Assembly: GCA_024362935.1 (NCBI GenBank)
Contig: JANCRA010000008.1
Span: forward strand, 33,450,557-33,514,556
Source of the DNA: Setophaga petechia
Taxonomy: Eukaryota > Chordata > Aves > Passeriformes > Parulidae
Direction: 5' to 3'
DNA length: 64,000 nucleotides
In this document: positions 29,098 to 38,887 of the stretch, piece by piece
Layout: each line of letters begins with the position of its first letter
Numbering within the stretch: the stretch's first letter is position 1
Position numbers and translations under genes: made by a program
The notes under the pieces: model-generated
Seen by the model: the letters and a program-made list of their open reading frames with translations, nothing else
Database searches by the model: none
Told to the model about the DNA's origin: nothing

Positions 29098-31330
29098 GAA
29101 TGAGTGTCCATTTCTCAACACACTGCCTTAATTAAAACTGCCATCATTTGCCACTGAGGTACTGATTTTGGGAAAGTAAGGGTGTGATAGAAGGGTGGAT
29201 ACCTAGCAGGCAAAATGTTGCTTAATTTGCAATATTGTGGGGTTTTTCTTCCCTCAAAGACACCAAAATGAGGGGCTGTTTTATATTCACAGACAAATTA
29301 CACTTCAGTGATTGCATAGGAAAGAAATGAAGGAACAAAATGCTGAAGACGTCTCCCCAGCATTAAAGTGTTTTCTAGCTGGTAAATAAAGTAGAGAGGG
29401 AAGCAAAGGCTTAAGGGGGATGGAGCTTCAGTATCCAACATGGCAGTGAGCAGCTCAGCCACCAGACTGTCCTGAGAAACATGGGGAGGATGGTGATGTG
29501 TCACCCAGAATTTTGTGACCACATCTTAGGGAGCACTCCTGGGGCTTCCTCATACAGTGCTGATGGGAAGCACCAAGCCAAGCACCAAGGACACAGACCT
29601 CTGGACTGTTTTCAGGGACCATATATGAGATTTTTCCAAAAGAGGTCATGTCATGGTGGGTATTTGCAGCTTCTGGGTCACAAGATAAGGAGATCAGCCT
29701 AGAAGGGGGTTTTGCAGGGGGTTACCGTAAGGTAATTTTGTGATTAAGCTTATTCTTGGGTAGCTGATCCTGGACACATCCCATGCAAGTGAGGGCATGC
29801 TGGGGAAGACACAAAAAGGGAAAATTGAAGAATGAATTAAAAAAAAAAAAAATCTACATGCTTTGCATGAATTTTCTCTGAGGTATGGATTTGTCTTTGA
29901 CACCAGTGCAGGTCAGTTACCCACGTGTCGGTCACCTTGACCATTTTTCTTACCAACTCCTTGGATTATGTAAGATAATATTTATATTTTGGACTTTGAG
30001 GCTACAGACTACCGTTGTCAATTCTGTTTTTTTTCAATGAGACATCAAAACATTCTCCTTAACAACTATTTATCATGAAGTGCAGAAAAGGGGTTGAAAT
30101 TTGTTGCCTATGAATGTTGAATGAAAGTACCGTGTTCATATCAAGCATTCACAATCTCATTTTTAAACATTAAAATACACTATATTCAGCATAAAATACA
30201 GTTAACATTAGAAACTTCAGTTATCATTACTTGGAAACAAAAGTGACAGGCCCTGAATTTTTGATAGCACAGAGCCACATCTAAAGGGCCATAAATGAAG
30301 CGCTACAGGGGGCATTAGTCTGTGGGATGGTTTCTGAAAACTGATGAGCTGCAAAAATTGCTGAGGACAGAGAATGCTATCTTGTTTAAAAAGGTCTAGT
30401 AATTAAAACAGATAGGGAAGTAACCACCTTTCTTCACACTTTCCTTTTTGTTCTAAGGCTTTCAAGCCTAATGTTCTGGCAGTGCAAAGCTGCCATTCTC
30501 TGGTGTCTAGGAAGGTGGTGCTAAACTACAAATTATGGAAAAAGCTGCGGGAGCTGCACGCCCTGCAGCTAAAGGATTTACTGATGGTTGCTGCTGTTTC
30601 TTAAAATCCAGAAAGACTGTAAAAGGAGTGCTGTAGGAAGGAAAAAAAAGTGAATAGGCTTAGGATACTATTATTTATCATCTTCTTATGGAGTTCCCAG
30701 TTCAGTGTTAGGAAAGCTCAATCCTTTCTGTAGCATCTCTTACTTTTGTCATGTGAGAATCAAGATCTGCTCTCAGCTTTTTGGCTTCTAGGCCAGTTAT
30801 ATTGTAGAGTGATGTATGTGCTCTCACCCACAACAGACAGAGTTTGCCTCATAAGAAAGCTGCATCCAGCTCAGAGAAATGTATTTTACTCTTCATATAC
30901 ATAAAGAATTTTACACTGTCCTCAAGTGATCGGCTTTGTTCTGCTGTGCACAAAATTCTTTGGTTTGCTGTTTTTTAACCTGAGTTTGATAGTGAGCTTC
31001 TGCTTCTGATCACGTTCTTTTTCAAGTCTGAAGACTTTTTCACTAAAACCAGAGATTAATTGCAGTGCAGGTATGTGGGATGTCAAGGAATACCAGGCTT
31101 GGGCTACTAGACACTTCGACTTTTTATTATCAGTGCTAGTAATTATCAGTTTCCTATGAAACTTTCTATAAAATAATGTAATTTTTTGAGGAATGGCCTG
31201 AGAGAAAGGTTATAGTGTTTGTTTCCTTAATGTTATCAAACAGTCTCTTTACTTATCACTTTAACAGACAGAAGTGATGAGATCTTCTTCCTGGAAAAAT
31301 GGCTTCAAGTACTGACTTGAAATGTATTAA

Positions 31331-31356
31331 AAATCCTTGATAAAAATCAAGGATTT
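31331..31356. repeat. 10-bp inverted repeat
   Basis: AAATCCTTGA and its exact reverse complement flank TAAAAA. It is a small AT-rich hairpin with no evident function. Confidence 0.75.
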
Positions 31357-32530
31357 GTGAAAAAAGATTCCTCTGGTTTCCGCAAACTCATTGTTTTGTT
31401 CTGAGGGCTCCTACTCACCTGCCCAGGCTGTCTGAAGTTTCAGTTCCTTACCTGATTCTCACAACATTTGTAATAGGTGATTATTATAGCAGAGAGAAAT
31501 ACAAAAATGCTCACTCCTGGTCCACAGGAGAGGAGGGTGATAGAATCTATCATAGAATGAGTATTTTCTGAGTGCCAGCTCTGTGATCATACCTAGTTTT
31601 GTGATGAAAAAAAATCTATATCATTACTAACACATCCTTCTTTCTACTAAGTTAATTATTTCAGCGTCAAAGTGTGATTTGCACACAGCCCTGTATGAAG
31701 CAGTGGTAATGTAATGTACAGGCAGTTCCAAAATAAATTCTCATCTTTAAAATCCTAGTGAGATCTGCACGGAGGTGCTGCAGAAAGCATGGCCTGAGGG
31801 ACATGTGTGGAATGCAGAGGTCTAAAAGACCAGCCTGCAGTTAGTTGGCCCCCAGCAAACGGCCTCCTATTCTCTGACAAGAGATGAATTAGAGACAAGA
31901 ACCCTCCCTGGGGCTCCAAGGCTGAGAAGAATGTATTTTTAGAAAGCCATCAAGTGTCTGCCCTCTGAAAGCAGGAGACTCCCACGAGCAGGACACCAGC
32001 TGGCACAGCAGCAGAACCCTTTATAAAAGTCATCACAATGACCTCAACAGGGATATGTATGTGCTGGCTGCTCCTGAACTCTGTGGCAAGGGACAGCAAT
32101 GTGACCACATCCAAATGGGCACATAGCAGTGTATTTAATGCTCTCCCACAGCAAGACTGGACACTGTTTACAGCTTTACCTGGCAATGTTCATAGTGTGC
32201 TAAATCTAAAAACATTGATTTCAGTCTGTGGAATACATATTGTTTTCTTGATGTTTCATTTTTAGAGTATTATTTTTCCCTTGATTTTGTGTATGCATTG
32301 ATATTTATGCTGTGGTGGATAGTTATTTTGGAGATATTATGCAGGAACACTTTGTTTAGGAAGCAGAGAGCTTGTCCCCCATGAAAAGGAAGTCCCTATG
32401 TCACATCCCTTGCGTGAGTAGTACAGCATGATGGCCTAGTGGGTAGATGGAGCTGGCTGTGACATTGATGTTTGCTTTAGGATTAATACTTCCCATGTGA
32501 AAAATGCATGTTTTCACAAAAGCACAAAAG

Positions 32531-32536
32531 CCATGT
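32531..32536. repeat. Target-site duplication, left copy (CCATGT)
   Basis: These six bases sit directly outside the TG of the left LTR and are repeated exactly at 36,656–36,661 outside the right LTR. This shows an integrase-mediated insertion whose ends have not been rearranged. Confidence 0.95.
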
Positions 32537-32991
32537 TGTCGGAGACGAGGGGAGAACGACCACCCGGGTAATGCATCGAACTCGATTTATTGATCCATCA
32601 ATCCCCTTAAATAACAGTGTTAACGAGCTTCATACATATTCTGTAATCCAAGTACATGACAGGCTAACAGAGAAACTCTAACCACTCCTTCTGTTTACAA
32701 TACCAAGATTTCTTTTCTCACCCTGATATGAATGGTTCTCAAAACTTCCATGTCTGTTCCCAAAACAGCCAAAGATAGAATACCCACTTGTTATGAGAAA
32801 GCTGCCTGAGAACTTTGCTGTGAATAAGGATGTGCTTGAGAACTTTATTGTTTTCAAAAGAGAGTAATTGTTTATACAAATCAGAAGGCTGAGAACTGTT
32901 AGAAACTGCTTTACTTATCCCTTTACTTTTCTCTCAATTGTATGTCTCATGGCCTCTTTCTTTTAGCCATTCTTGAATTAATCTCTCCACA
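32537..32991 (-). repeat. 3' LTR (455 bp)
   Basis: Read on the minus strand it starts TGTGGAGAG and ends CTCCGACA. A TATTTAAG box lies at 32,606–32,613 and an AATAAA at 32,586–32,591, so transcription would start near 32,580 with a short R region. It differs from the other LTR at one base only (32,877 C versus 36,541 G on the plus strand). The env reading frame runs into its U3 and stops at 32,934. Confidence 0.95.
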
Positions 32992-33010
32992 TTTCCCCCT
33001 TTTTTTTCTT
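32992..33010 (-). promoter_or_regulatory. Polypurine tract
   Basis: On the minus strand an uninterrupted purine run of the form A-rich, G5, AAA ends exactly at the TG of the 3' LTR. This is the primer for plus-strand DNA synthesis in retroviruses. It overlaps the Env tail codons, and its intact state fits a recently copied element. Confidence 0.9.
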
Positions 33011-33295
33011 TGAGAGAAAAGAGGTTAGTTTGCCAGGTCTTTTCTATCATTCTACTAACCATCTTTTGGATACTGTTACAGAAGCAAGGTAAGATAAGTA
33101 GAAGCAATAAAAATACACCTAATATCCCTATAGCGTATATCACAAGGTTTCTTAACCATGGTCCCTGCTGAAACTGTTCTGAAACAAGCTGATGTGCGTG
33201 TTGTAGACTTTCCCCTTTCAGAGGCCATTGCTTAACCCAAACTGGAGTGTCAACAATCCAGGTGATGGGAATTGGGAAAGTCCAAGCAATGGCTT

Positions 33296-34261
33296 TTATT
33301 CCAAAGGGTGTTCATTTGTCAAAATCACCCCTAGCTGAGCCATAATGTCCCGACCTATAAGGCATTGAACAGTAGGTGGTAACTGCACCACTGAAAAGGT
33401 AGCTGTCAGCTGTTTCCCATCGATATAAACCTGAAGAGGGGGTGAACGGCTAGCCAGGGTAAATCCTCCTACTCCGGTTACTGTAGTGGCTGCTGGCTGC
33501 AACGGCCAGTGATGAGGCCAGCAGTGAGGAGTAATGATGCTGGAATCTGCTCCAGTATCCAGCAGACCTGAAAATGACCTTTTTTGTCCATTAAATTCCA
33601 CTTCTACCTTTTTCTTGGGTCTCTCAGCAAGATTTAAAGTTAGTAAAGTAAGTCCTCCTGTGGAACCAAAAGCACTTTCTTTCCTCTCTTGACTTCTTAT
33701 GGGTTGTATTCCTTTCGTCATTTGCTCAAGTGGCACTAGCTGAGCAATCCTTTGTCCTTTGTTGATTTGAAGGGGAGGAAAAGGTGTATAAGCCATTACC
33801 ATAATCTGACCAGTATAATCAGCGTCAATAACGCCTGGTAAAACAAACAGTCCCAACATAGATGCAGAAGATCTTCCCAATAGCAACGCACCCACCGCTT
33901 TGTTCTGAATCATGATAGGTCCTTGGATCCCCGTAGGGATTTTTTGCGGGTGCGGAGTCATTAATGTTACGTCTACTGCGGCTGCCAGGTCCATGCCGAG
34001 GCTGCCTGCTGTGGCGGGCTGGAGGTTCCCGGCCGTGGAGGGCTGGAGGGGGGGTTGACGGCTCCCTGCTGTGGTATTGTTTCTGCAGCGGCAACTTGTG
34101 TCTTCGCGCGGCTGCTGCGGGAAAACGCGCTCCTGGAGAAGTTTCCCGATTTCCGTTTGCAGACGCTTGTATGATGACTGTCCGTACGGCATTTCTGGCA
34201 CCAGACTCCGACAGCTTGGCAGTCCTGGCGCCCATGGCCCCTGCCTCCGCATCGGAAGCAT
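33296..34261 (-). CDS. pro: Endogenous retroviral dUTPase–aspartic protease (pro frame)
   Basis: An open frame of 321 codons overlaps the 3' end of gag and lies in the -1 frame relative to it, so it would be made as a Gag-Pro fusion, perhaps by slippage at 34,048–34,054. The codons above that site are probably not used. Counting from the upstream end of the frame, residues 87–203 carry the five motifs of trimeric dUTPases: [34 protein letters not shown] and AFGSTGG. Residues 213–315 form a retroviral protease with the catalytic LLDTGADSS at 233–241 (Asp235), a flap with GVGG and the [10 protein letters not shown] helix at 302–311. No stop or frameshift is seen. dUTPase in the pro frame is typical of betaretroviruses. 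Expression and activity are not known. Confidence 0.9.
   Translation of the reverse strand: MLPMRRQGPWAPGLPSCRSLVPEMPYGQSSYKRLQTEIGKLLQERVFPQQPREDTSCRCRNNTTAGSRQPPLQPSTAGNLQPATAGSLGMDLAAAVDVTLMTPHPQKIPTGIQGPIMIQNKAVGALLLGRSSASMLGLFVLPGVIDADYTGQIMVMAYTPFPPLQINKGQRIAQLVPLEQMTKGIQPIRSQERKESAFGSTGGLTLLTLNLAERPKKKVEVEFNGQKRSFSGLLDTGADSSIITPHCWPHHWPLQPAATTVTGVGGFTLASRSPPLQVYIDGKQLTATFSVVQLPPTVQCLIGRDIMAQLGVILTNEHPLE
33302..33308 (-). promoter_or_regulatory. Candidate pro–pol -1 frameshift site (CCCTTTG)
   Basis: On the minus strand CCCTTTG fits the X XXY YYZ slippery pattern in the pro frame (codons CCT TTG). It lies just before the pro stop at 33,296–33,298. A -1 shift here enters exactly the frame that carries the reverse-transcriptase start. 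Whether it works was not tested. Confidence 0.55.
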
Positions 34262-35895
34262 TTTATATGGCCCCTTTTATTTGATGCGGCAAACACAGAT
34301 GACGTTTGAAGAGGTGCAAGAGCGGCTAACACCTGGTTCTGAGAGGACTTTGCCTGTTCTTGTAAGCCTACTCCTAACTGTTTTATTGCGTCTATTACCA
34401 GAGCCTGCGGCCCGGTTGGTACAAGAGCCATCCTCTCCAATGCCTCCTCTATAGTCCAATTCGCACCTAAGGTATTAAGTACACTTCTAGTAGCTGAATT
34501 ACAATTTTGAATAGCACACTGCCTAAGAAGGGCCCCGCGCATAAACTCAGCGACTCCTGCCCTTTCAATTGCAGCGGCAGCTCTATCAATAAAAGCACCA
34601 AATGATTCTTCTCTGCCTTGCTTAATTCCCATATATGATGGTATCCCTCCTGGTTCCTTTACCCTTTCTATTGCGAGTCTGACTAACCGCATTGCCTCCC
34701 GGCACTTCTCCTGACCTATTAACGCTTGTGCCTCTGTGCGAAGGAAAGGTCCCAGACCCATAAGCTCATCTACCGTGACGCCATGCAGGGGGTCACCTGG
34801 CTGTCTCTGAACCGCTATGCACTCATTCACGAGCGCCTGCCAATGGGCATTAAACAGCAATTGTTGATGTTGTGTAAGGATTAATTTAGCTATGCCACGA
34901 CAATCATTAACAAGAAGGATACTAGTGTCAAAAATATAGTCGAGCATTTGCTTGGCTGGTTCGCTTTTAAAATCAAACTCACTAACAGTAGCTCGCAATT
35001 GAGATAACAGTTTCCAGTCAAGAGCACTGATTGTTGCCTGAATCCCGCCTCCGGCCTGAGGTGAAAAAACAACTGGACAAGCCAACTCGTTAGCCATACC
35101 CATTAATTCTTGATCTCCCTTTTCCATGGCATCTTTGGCCAGGGCAGCCCACGCATCTCTTCTATCCCTAGCAATCGTCACCGCCAAATCGTTTTCCGAC
35201 TTAGGGACCGACTGACTGCTTTTTGGGAACGGAGTATACGTTTGTAGCCCCGACTGCTGTGAGATAGCAGATACGGGAGACTCTGAAGTGCTCCGTGTAG
35301 CCTGCGGCAAAGTAGGCAACATTAAAGCACCCTGCGGAGCTTGGCTCGTCAGGGGGGGCTGGTTTGTTAAAGGAGACGGCGAAACGGGCAATACAGTGCT
35401 CTGCGGAGCTTGGCTCGTCAGGGCCTGGCTGGAAACCTGGCTCGGAGCCTGGATCGGAGCCTGGCTCGCAGCCTGGCTTGCCAATGGAGGCGGCGAAGCC
35501 GGCAATAAAACTGTCGTCGATGCAGGGCCAAGAGGGGCCCCAGACTCCCTATCAAAGTCCCTGTGTTGATCGTAATCTTTATTACGATCATGAGCGGCAG
35601 TAGCCTGGTGCGCGGCTCGCTTTTCAGCTTGGAACTGTAACAGCTCGGTGTTAATGACCCGCCATAATTTACCCAACTTCCTGGCAGTTTTATCATCATC
35701 TAAAGTAGCATGCCATAATATCTCACCAAATTTACGCCATTCCGACAACTCGTGCACTGTATGGGGATTGACAAAAATTCCTTTTTCTAAACCATAAGCT
35801 AAAAGACCCGGTAACTCTTTTTGCAAATCTATGCCCTTAATTTGCCTTCTCTGCAAAAAGTTAATAAAAAGATCATATGCGGCTTGCCTTTCCAT
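33973..35895 (-). CDS. gag: Endogenous retroviral Gag polyprotein, intact open frame
   Basis: 640 codons from an ATG at 35,895 to a stop at 33,973 with no interruption. Residues 1–90 form a helical matrix-like domain that starts MERQ, so the glycine-2 needed for N-myristoylation is absent. Residues 125–200 are rich in Pro, Gln and Ser with repeated SQAP units, a linker or p-domain. Residues 235–510 are the capsid region, with a major homology region around KQGREESFGAFIDR (425–438). Two CX2CX4HX4C zinc knuckles follow at C546–C559 and C566–C579, the RNA-binding nucleocapsid. I saw no PPPY or P(T/S)AP late motif. The open frame over 1.9 kb indicates youth or selection, and sequence alone cannot separate these. 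Gag alone could in principle form particles, but that is not shown. Confidence 0.92.
   Translation of the reverse strand: MERQAAYDLFINFLQRRQIKGIDLQKELPGLLAYGLEKGIFVNPHTVHELSEWRKFGEILWHATLDDDKTARKLGKLWRVINTELLQFQAEKRAAHQATAAHDRNKDYDQHRDFDRESGAPLGPASTTVLLPASPPPLASQAASQAPIQAPSQVSSQALTSQAPQSTVLPVSPSPLTNQPPLTSQAPQGALMLPTLPQATRSTSESPVSAISQQSGLQTYTPFPKSSQSVPKSENDLAVTIARDRRDAWAALAKDAMEKGDQELMGMANELACPVVFSPQAGGGIQATISALDWKLLSQLRATVSEFDFKSEPAKQMLDYIFDTSILLVNDCRGIAKLILTQHQQLLFNAHWQALVNECIAVQRQPGDPLHGVTVDELMGLGPFLRTEAQALIGQEKCREAMRLVRLAIERVKEPGGIPSYMGIKQGREESFGAFIDRAAAAIERAGVAEFMRGALLRQCAIQNCNSATRSVLNTLGANWTIEEALERMALVPTGPQALVIDAIKQLGVGLQEQAKSSQNQVLAALAPLQTSSVFAASNKRGHIKCFRCGGRGHGRQDCQAVGVWCQKCRTDSHHTSVCKRKSGNFSRSAFSRSSRAKTQVAAAETIPQQGAVNPPSSPPRPGTSSPPQQAASAWTWQPQ
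34048..34054 (-). promoter_or_regulatory. Candidate gag–pro -1 frameshift site (C7)
   Basis: A run of seven C on the minus strand lies 73 bases before the gag stop codon, with gag codons CCC CCC in the positions needed for -1 slippage. The pro frame is in the -1 register and open across the site. No other better heptamer was noticed in the overlap. A downstream RNA structure was not evaluated. Confidence 0.5.
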
Positions 35896-36180
35896 ACCTA
35901 TTTAAATGCGCGCGCTTTGCAGCTCCTCAAAAGGCTTCGGCCGCACGTACCAAGCCGAGACCCGTCTATACGGTCGCTCGGGGCCGGCGCGTATCGGCGG
36001 ATTTCTTTCCGCTTTGTTTTCGCGCTTGTTGCCGTTCCGCGGCTGCTTCTCGGAACCTGGACAACTAATCCTCACCTCCCGTGGTGCTCGCGATCCCTGG
36101 GCACGGCGCGTATCGGCGAGTCTCCTTCCGCGTATCGGCGGGTTTACCTCGCTTTAGTTTCGCGCTTATTTGCCTCTTCT
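35896..36180 (-). other. Retroviral 5' leader with internal repeats
   Basis: 285 bases between the primer site and gag, much richer in CpG than the flanks. On the plus strand GCGTATCGGCG occurs three times (about 35,988, 36,107 and 36,130). The first and third copies are each followed by a similar 30–35-base stretch that ends near CGCGCTT. This is where packaging and dimerisation signals lie in retroviruses. No ATG-led minus-strand gene is recognised here. Confidence 0.75.
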
Positions 36181-36198
36181 ATCACGTCGGGGTCACCA
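36181..36198 (-). promoter_or_regulatory. Primer-binding site, tRNA-Trp type
   Basis: On the minus strand, two bases after the LTR end, the sequence is TGGTGACCCCGACGTGAT. This matches the 18-base tRNA-Trp primer site of avian sarcoma/leukosis viruses as I know it. It is intact, so reverse transcription could have been primed normally. Confidence 0.9.
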
Positions 36199-36200
36199 TT

Positions 36201-36655
36201 TGTCGGAGACGAGGGGAGAACGACCACCCGGGTAATGCATCGAACTCGATTTATTGATCCATCAATCCCCTTAAATAACAGTGTTAACGAGCTTCATACA
36301 TATTCTGTAATCCAAGTACATGACAGGCTAACAGAGAAACTCTAACCACTCCTTCTGTTTACAATACCAAGATTTCTTTTCTCACCCTGATATGAATGGT
36401 TCTCAAAACTTCCATGTCTGTTCCCAAAACAGCCAAAGATAGAATACCCACTTGTTATGAGAAAGCTGCCTGAGAACTTTGCTGTGAATAAGGATGTGCT
36501 TGAGAACTTTATTGTTTTCAAAAGAGAGTAATTGTTTATAGAAATCAGAAGGCTGAGAACTGTTAGAAACTGCTTTACTTATCCCTTTACTTTTCTCTCA
36601 ATTGTATGTCTCATGGCCTCTTTCTTTTAGCCATTCTTGAATTAATCTCTCCACA
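36201..36655 (-). repeat. 5' LTR (455 bp)
   Basis: This copy would drive transcription toward lower coordinates. It carries a TATTTAAG box at 36,270–36,277 and AATAAA at 36,250–36,255. It is identical to the 3' LTR apart from one base at 36,541. Confidence 0.95.
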
Positions 36656-36661
36656 CCATGT
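36656..36661. repeat. Target-site duplication, right copy (CCATGT)
   Basis: Exact match to 32,531–32,536, directly outside the right LTR. Confidence 0.95.
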
Positions 36662-37505
36662 TCACATACTTCCACTTCTAATTCCATCCCAAAGGCTGAC
36701 AACCACCAGCAAAGCAGGACTATTTTACTATTTTACATTGTAATGCAGGATGGCTTATCAAGAAGGAACTGCCATCATGATTCACTCAGTACAGAAGAGA
36801 TTAGAATTGACTGGCTCTAATCTTGGCACAAGTTATATCCTTTTGCTTATCTGATTTGTTCATAATTCACCTTGAAGTATTTGGCACTGAGATGTCCGGA
36901 GCTTTTGTACCTGTCAGTCATCGAAGGTTTGGATGGGGTGGTGGGTATCAGTTAAAAATGGAGGTGTCAATCAGACCTACCACCCAGAATTCAAGACTTG
37001 TTTGTTCCATGTGGCTTACAAGGATCACAGTGCTCTCAGGAACAACCCTGGAGACCGGCTCTGCAACGTGACTTGGACAGCAATGGGAGGTGTCTGCTCT
37101 GGAATGGCCCTACAAGCTGATTTATTTTGATGTTACCTGAAAAGCTTTCAAGATGAAGTCAAGAACACAAATATATAAATATATGTAGATAGGCATTATT
37201 TTGTCTACATAATATATATTCTATAACATATATGCTCCACATTATATATTTATAGTGCTTTTTAGGGCTATATATGTATAAGGACAATACAGCTGGTGAA
37301 GGGTCTAGAAAATGTCTTATGATGAGAAGTTGAGGGAGATTAGCTTTTATTCTGCTAAATTAAGTATAGGTAAAGAAAAGACATGCAGACACAGAAGTTA
37401 AGCACAGTATTTTGAAAGAAAAGAGAAATACATGCAAAGGCTGGCAAGACTCCCCACACAAAAAAAAGGTGTTAAAAGAGAAATCCAAGGAAAATAAGGT
37501 GGGGA

Positions 37506-37557
37506 AAACAAACAAACAAACAAACAAACAAAAACAAACAAACAAACAAAAAAAAAC
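37506..37557. repeat. (CAAA)n microsatellite
   Basis: About twelve CAAA units with one extra A partway through, ending in an A run. Such tracts are length-variable. Confidence 0.9.
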
Positions 37558-38865
37558 CCAAAACCACAGCAGGACATTTTATGTATGTTTTCAGTTAAAA
37601 AGAGTTGTGGCTTTTTAGAAGGTTTTTATGCTCAAGGCAATTAATAGAAAGCTGCTGTTTTAAATCTTGAGATGTCTCAGTTATTTCTTTTCACCACTAT
37701 TATCCTTACACCAGTATCAGACCCCTGAATGTGGTGGTATTGCAGCCACACAGAGGAGGGGAGGGCATCTGTACCTCACCATCTATCACACCAAAAAGCA
37801 ACTGGTGGCATTTTGCAAACCTGCACTCCAACAGTAGGATTTGTCTCCATTTTTTTAAAACACGGGACAATGCATGGCCCCAGACAGCGCACAAAGTAGC
37901 AATTCACTTCCAGTTCCTCTACAGAGGTTGTAGCACTAATGAAGCAAATCACATCTCAGGGAATATAGCCATGATTTAGTACGTGTATAACTGTAATAAA
38001 GTACTGTTATGGCTGAAATTGTTATGTTTTTAATGGAAAAAAGAAGAATTAGGATTGAAATTGAAAAACAACCCAGTTCCCATAAAAAGTAAAAATGTGC
38101 TTGGATAAGAGGTTAATAGAGTTAATTGTGGGGAGTAATACAAGACAGCAACTCATGCTAGAGGAGATAATTGTGATTCTGATAAAGGGGAATTGTAATT
38201 AAATAGAGGCTGGATAAACACGATTATCCTGAAAAGGTTTCCCAGCAGAGTACTGGGAGGTTTTAAGATGCGGAGGCAGACGCCTGTACGTGCTCTGGAA
38301 GTAGAGACACCACTGCTGCCAGCCTTGCCGGGTGCTCACCACTGCAGCACGCTGCCCACACTGCTGCTCTGGCCGCCAAAAGGCAAGAAATTGAGCTCAT
38401 TTTGAAGTTTAGTTCACCTGCAACACCAACTGGCAAGTGATCTTCCTGTCTTGCTCTTCTCATTTCTGCTGGTGCCCATTTCCACCCACATCCTTCTGTG
38501 GGGGGAGCAGCTTGGGTGCTGGCCAAGGCAGGATGGCTGTGGGTTGGAGCAGGTGAGGGCATCCCTCCCATATGATGCTTTTTCCAGAACTGATAAAAGT
38601 TTTTTACACAGGTATTAAAATGAAGTGCAGTATTTTGATACTGACCCCTGAGAGACAAACAGGGGCTTTCCACACTGATCTTACTGAAATGGGCATCTGT
38701 GCTGAATATTTTTATTTGTTGAGTTACCAATGTTCCACAATAACCTATATGAGATGAAGGGAATCAAATACAGCATATTCCTCCCAGGACAACCAGAAGA
38801 AGTCCAAAAAGCTATTTTGTTTATGTTTCCTTTAAATTGCGAAAAATTTTTGCTATATTTTCAAC

Positions 38866-38887
38866 TTTTAATGATATATCATTAAAA
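38866..38887. repeat. 22-bp perfect AT palindrome
   Basis: TTTTAATGATA is followed at once by its reverse complement with no spacer. AT-rich palindromes are common by chance and by slippage. No function is evident. Confidence 0.8.

Larger units (their letters stand above)
26122..32530. other. Intergenic DNA, no gene recognised
   Basis: AT-rich sequence with no recognisable exon or RNA gene. A 203-codon minus-strand open frame at 26,694–27,305 resembles no known family. A patch at about 26,443–26,530 has more CpG than its surroundings and may be an old insertion. Two hairpins are listed separately. Confidence 0.6.
32934..33308 (-). pseudogene. Fused remnant: start of reverse transcriptase joined to Env transmembrane tail
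   Basis: A single open frame of 124 codons, entered from the protease frame by a possible -1 shift at 33,302–33,308. The first 49 or so residues look like the N-terminal edge of a retroviral reverse transcriptase: [17 protein letters not shown], then a conserved LVSEQ segment. The YXDD catalytic motif and the rest of the polymerase are absent. After residue 49 the frame reads as the end of an Env TM subunit: a hydrophobic membrane segment ([20 protein letters not shown]) and a cytoplasmic tail that ends 18 codons inside the LTR. The junction is near 33,155–33,165 and keeps the frame. No polymerase, integrase, receptor-binding or fusion function can remain. Confidence 0.8.
32537..36655 (-). 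mobile_element. Young, internally deleted endogenous retrovirus (beta-like gag-pro)
   Basis: This is a complete proviral outline on the minus strand. The order is 5' LTR (36,201–36,655), primer-binding site, leader, gag, dUTPase–protease, a short start of pol fused to the end of env, polypurine tract and 3' LTR (32,537–32,991). CCATGT flanks both sides (32,531–32,536 and 36,656–36,661), a 6-bp target duplication as in alpha- and betaretroviruses. The element is 4,119 bp, so about half of a normal provirus is missing: nearly all of reverse transcriptase, RNase H and integrase, and nearly all of env. A dUTPase next to the protease and two zinc knuckles in Gag point to a betaretrovirus-like (ERVK class) group. 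The primer site and promoter layout resemble avian leukosis viruses. The open frames and matched LTRs indicate recent insertion. Confidence 0.95.

Noticed and set aside
33160..33308. First reading of this segment as the Env ectodomain
   Set aside because: The [11 protein letters not shown] and LVSEQ motifs belong to the start of reverse transcriptase. Only the part below about 33,160 is Env-like.
35821..36345. 174-codon plus-strand frame across the retroviral leader and LTR
   Set aside because: It is antisense to the provirus in a GC-rich leader and matches no retroviral antisense protein I know.
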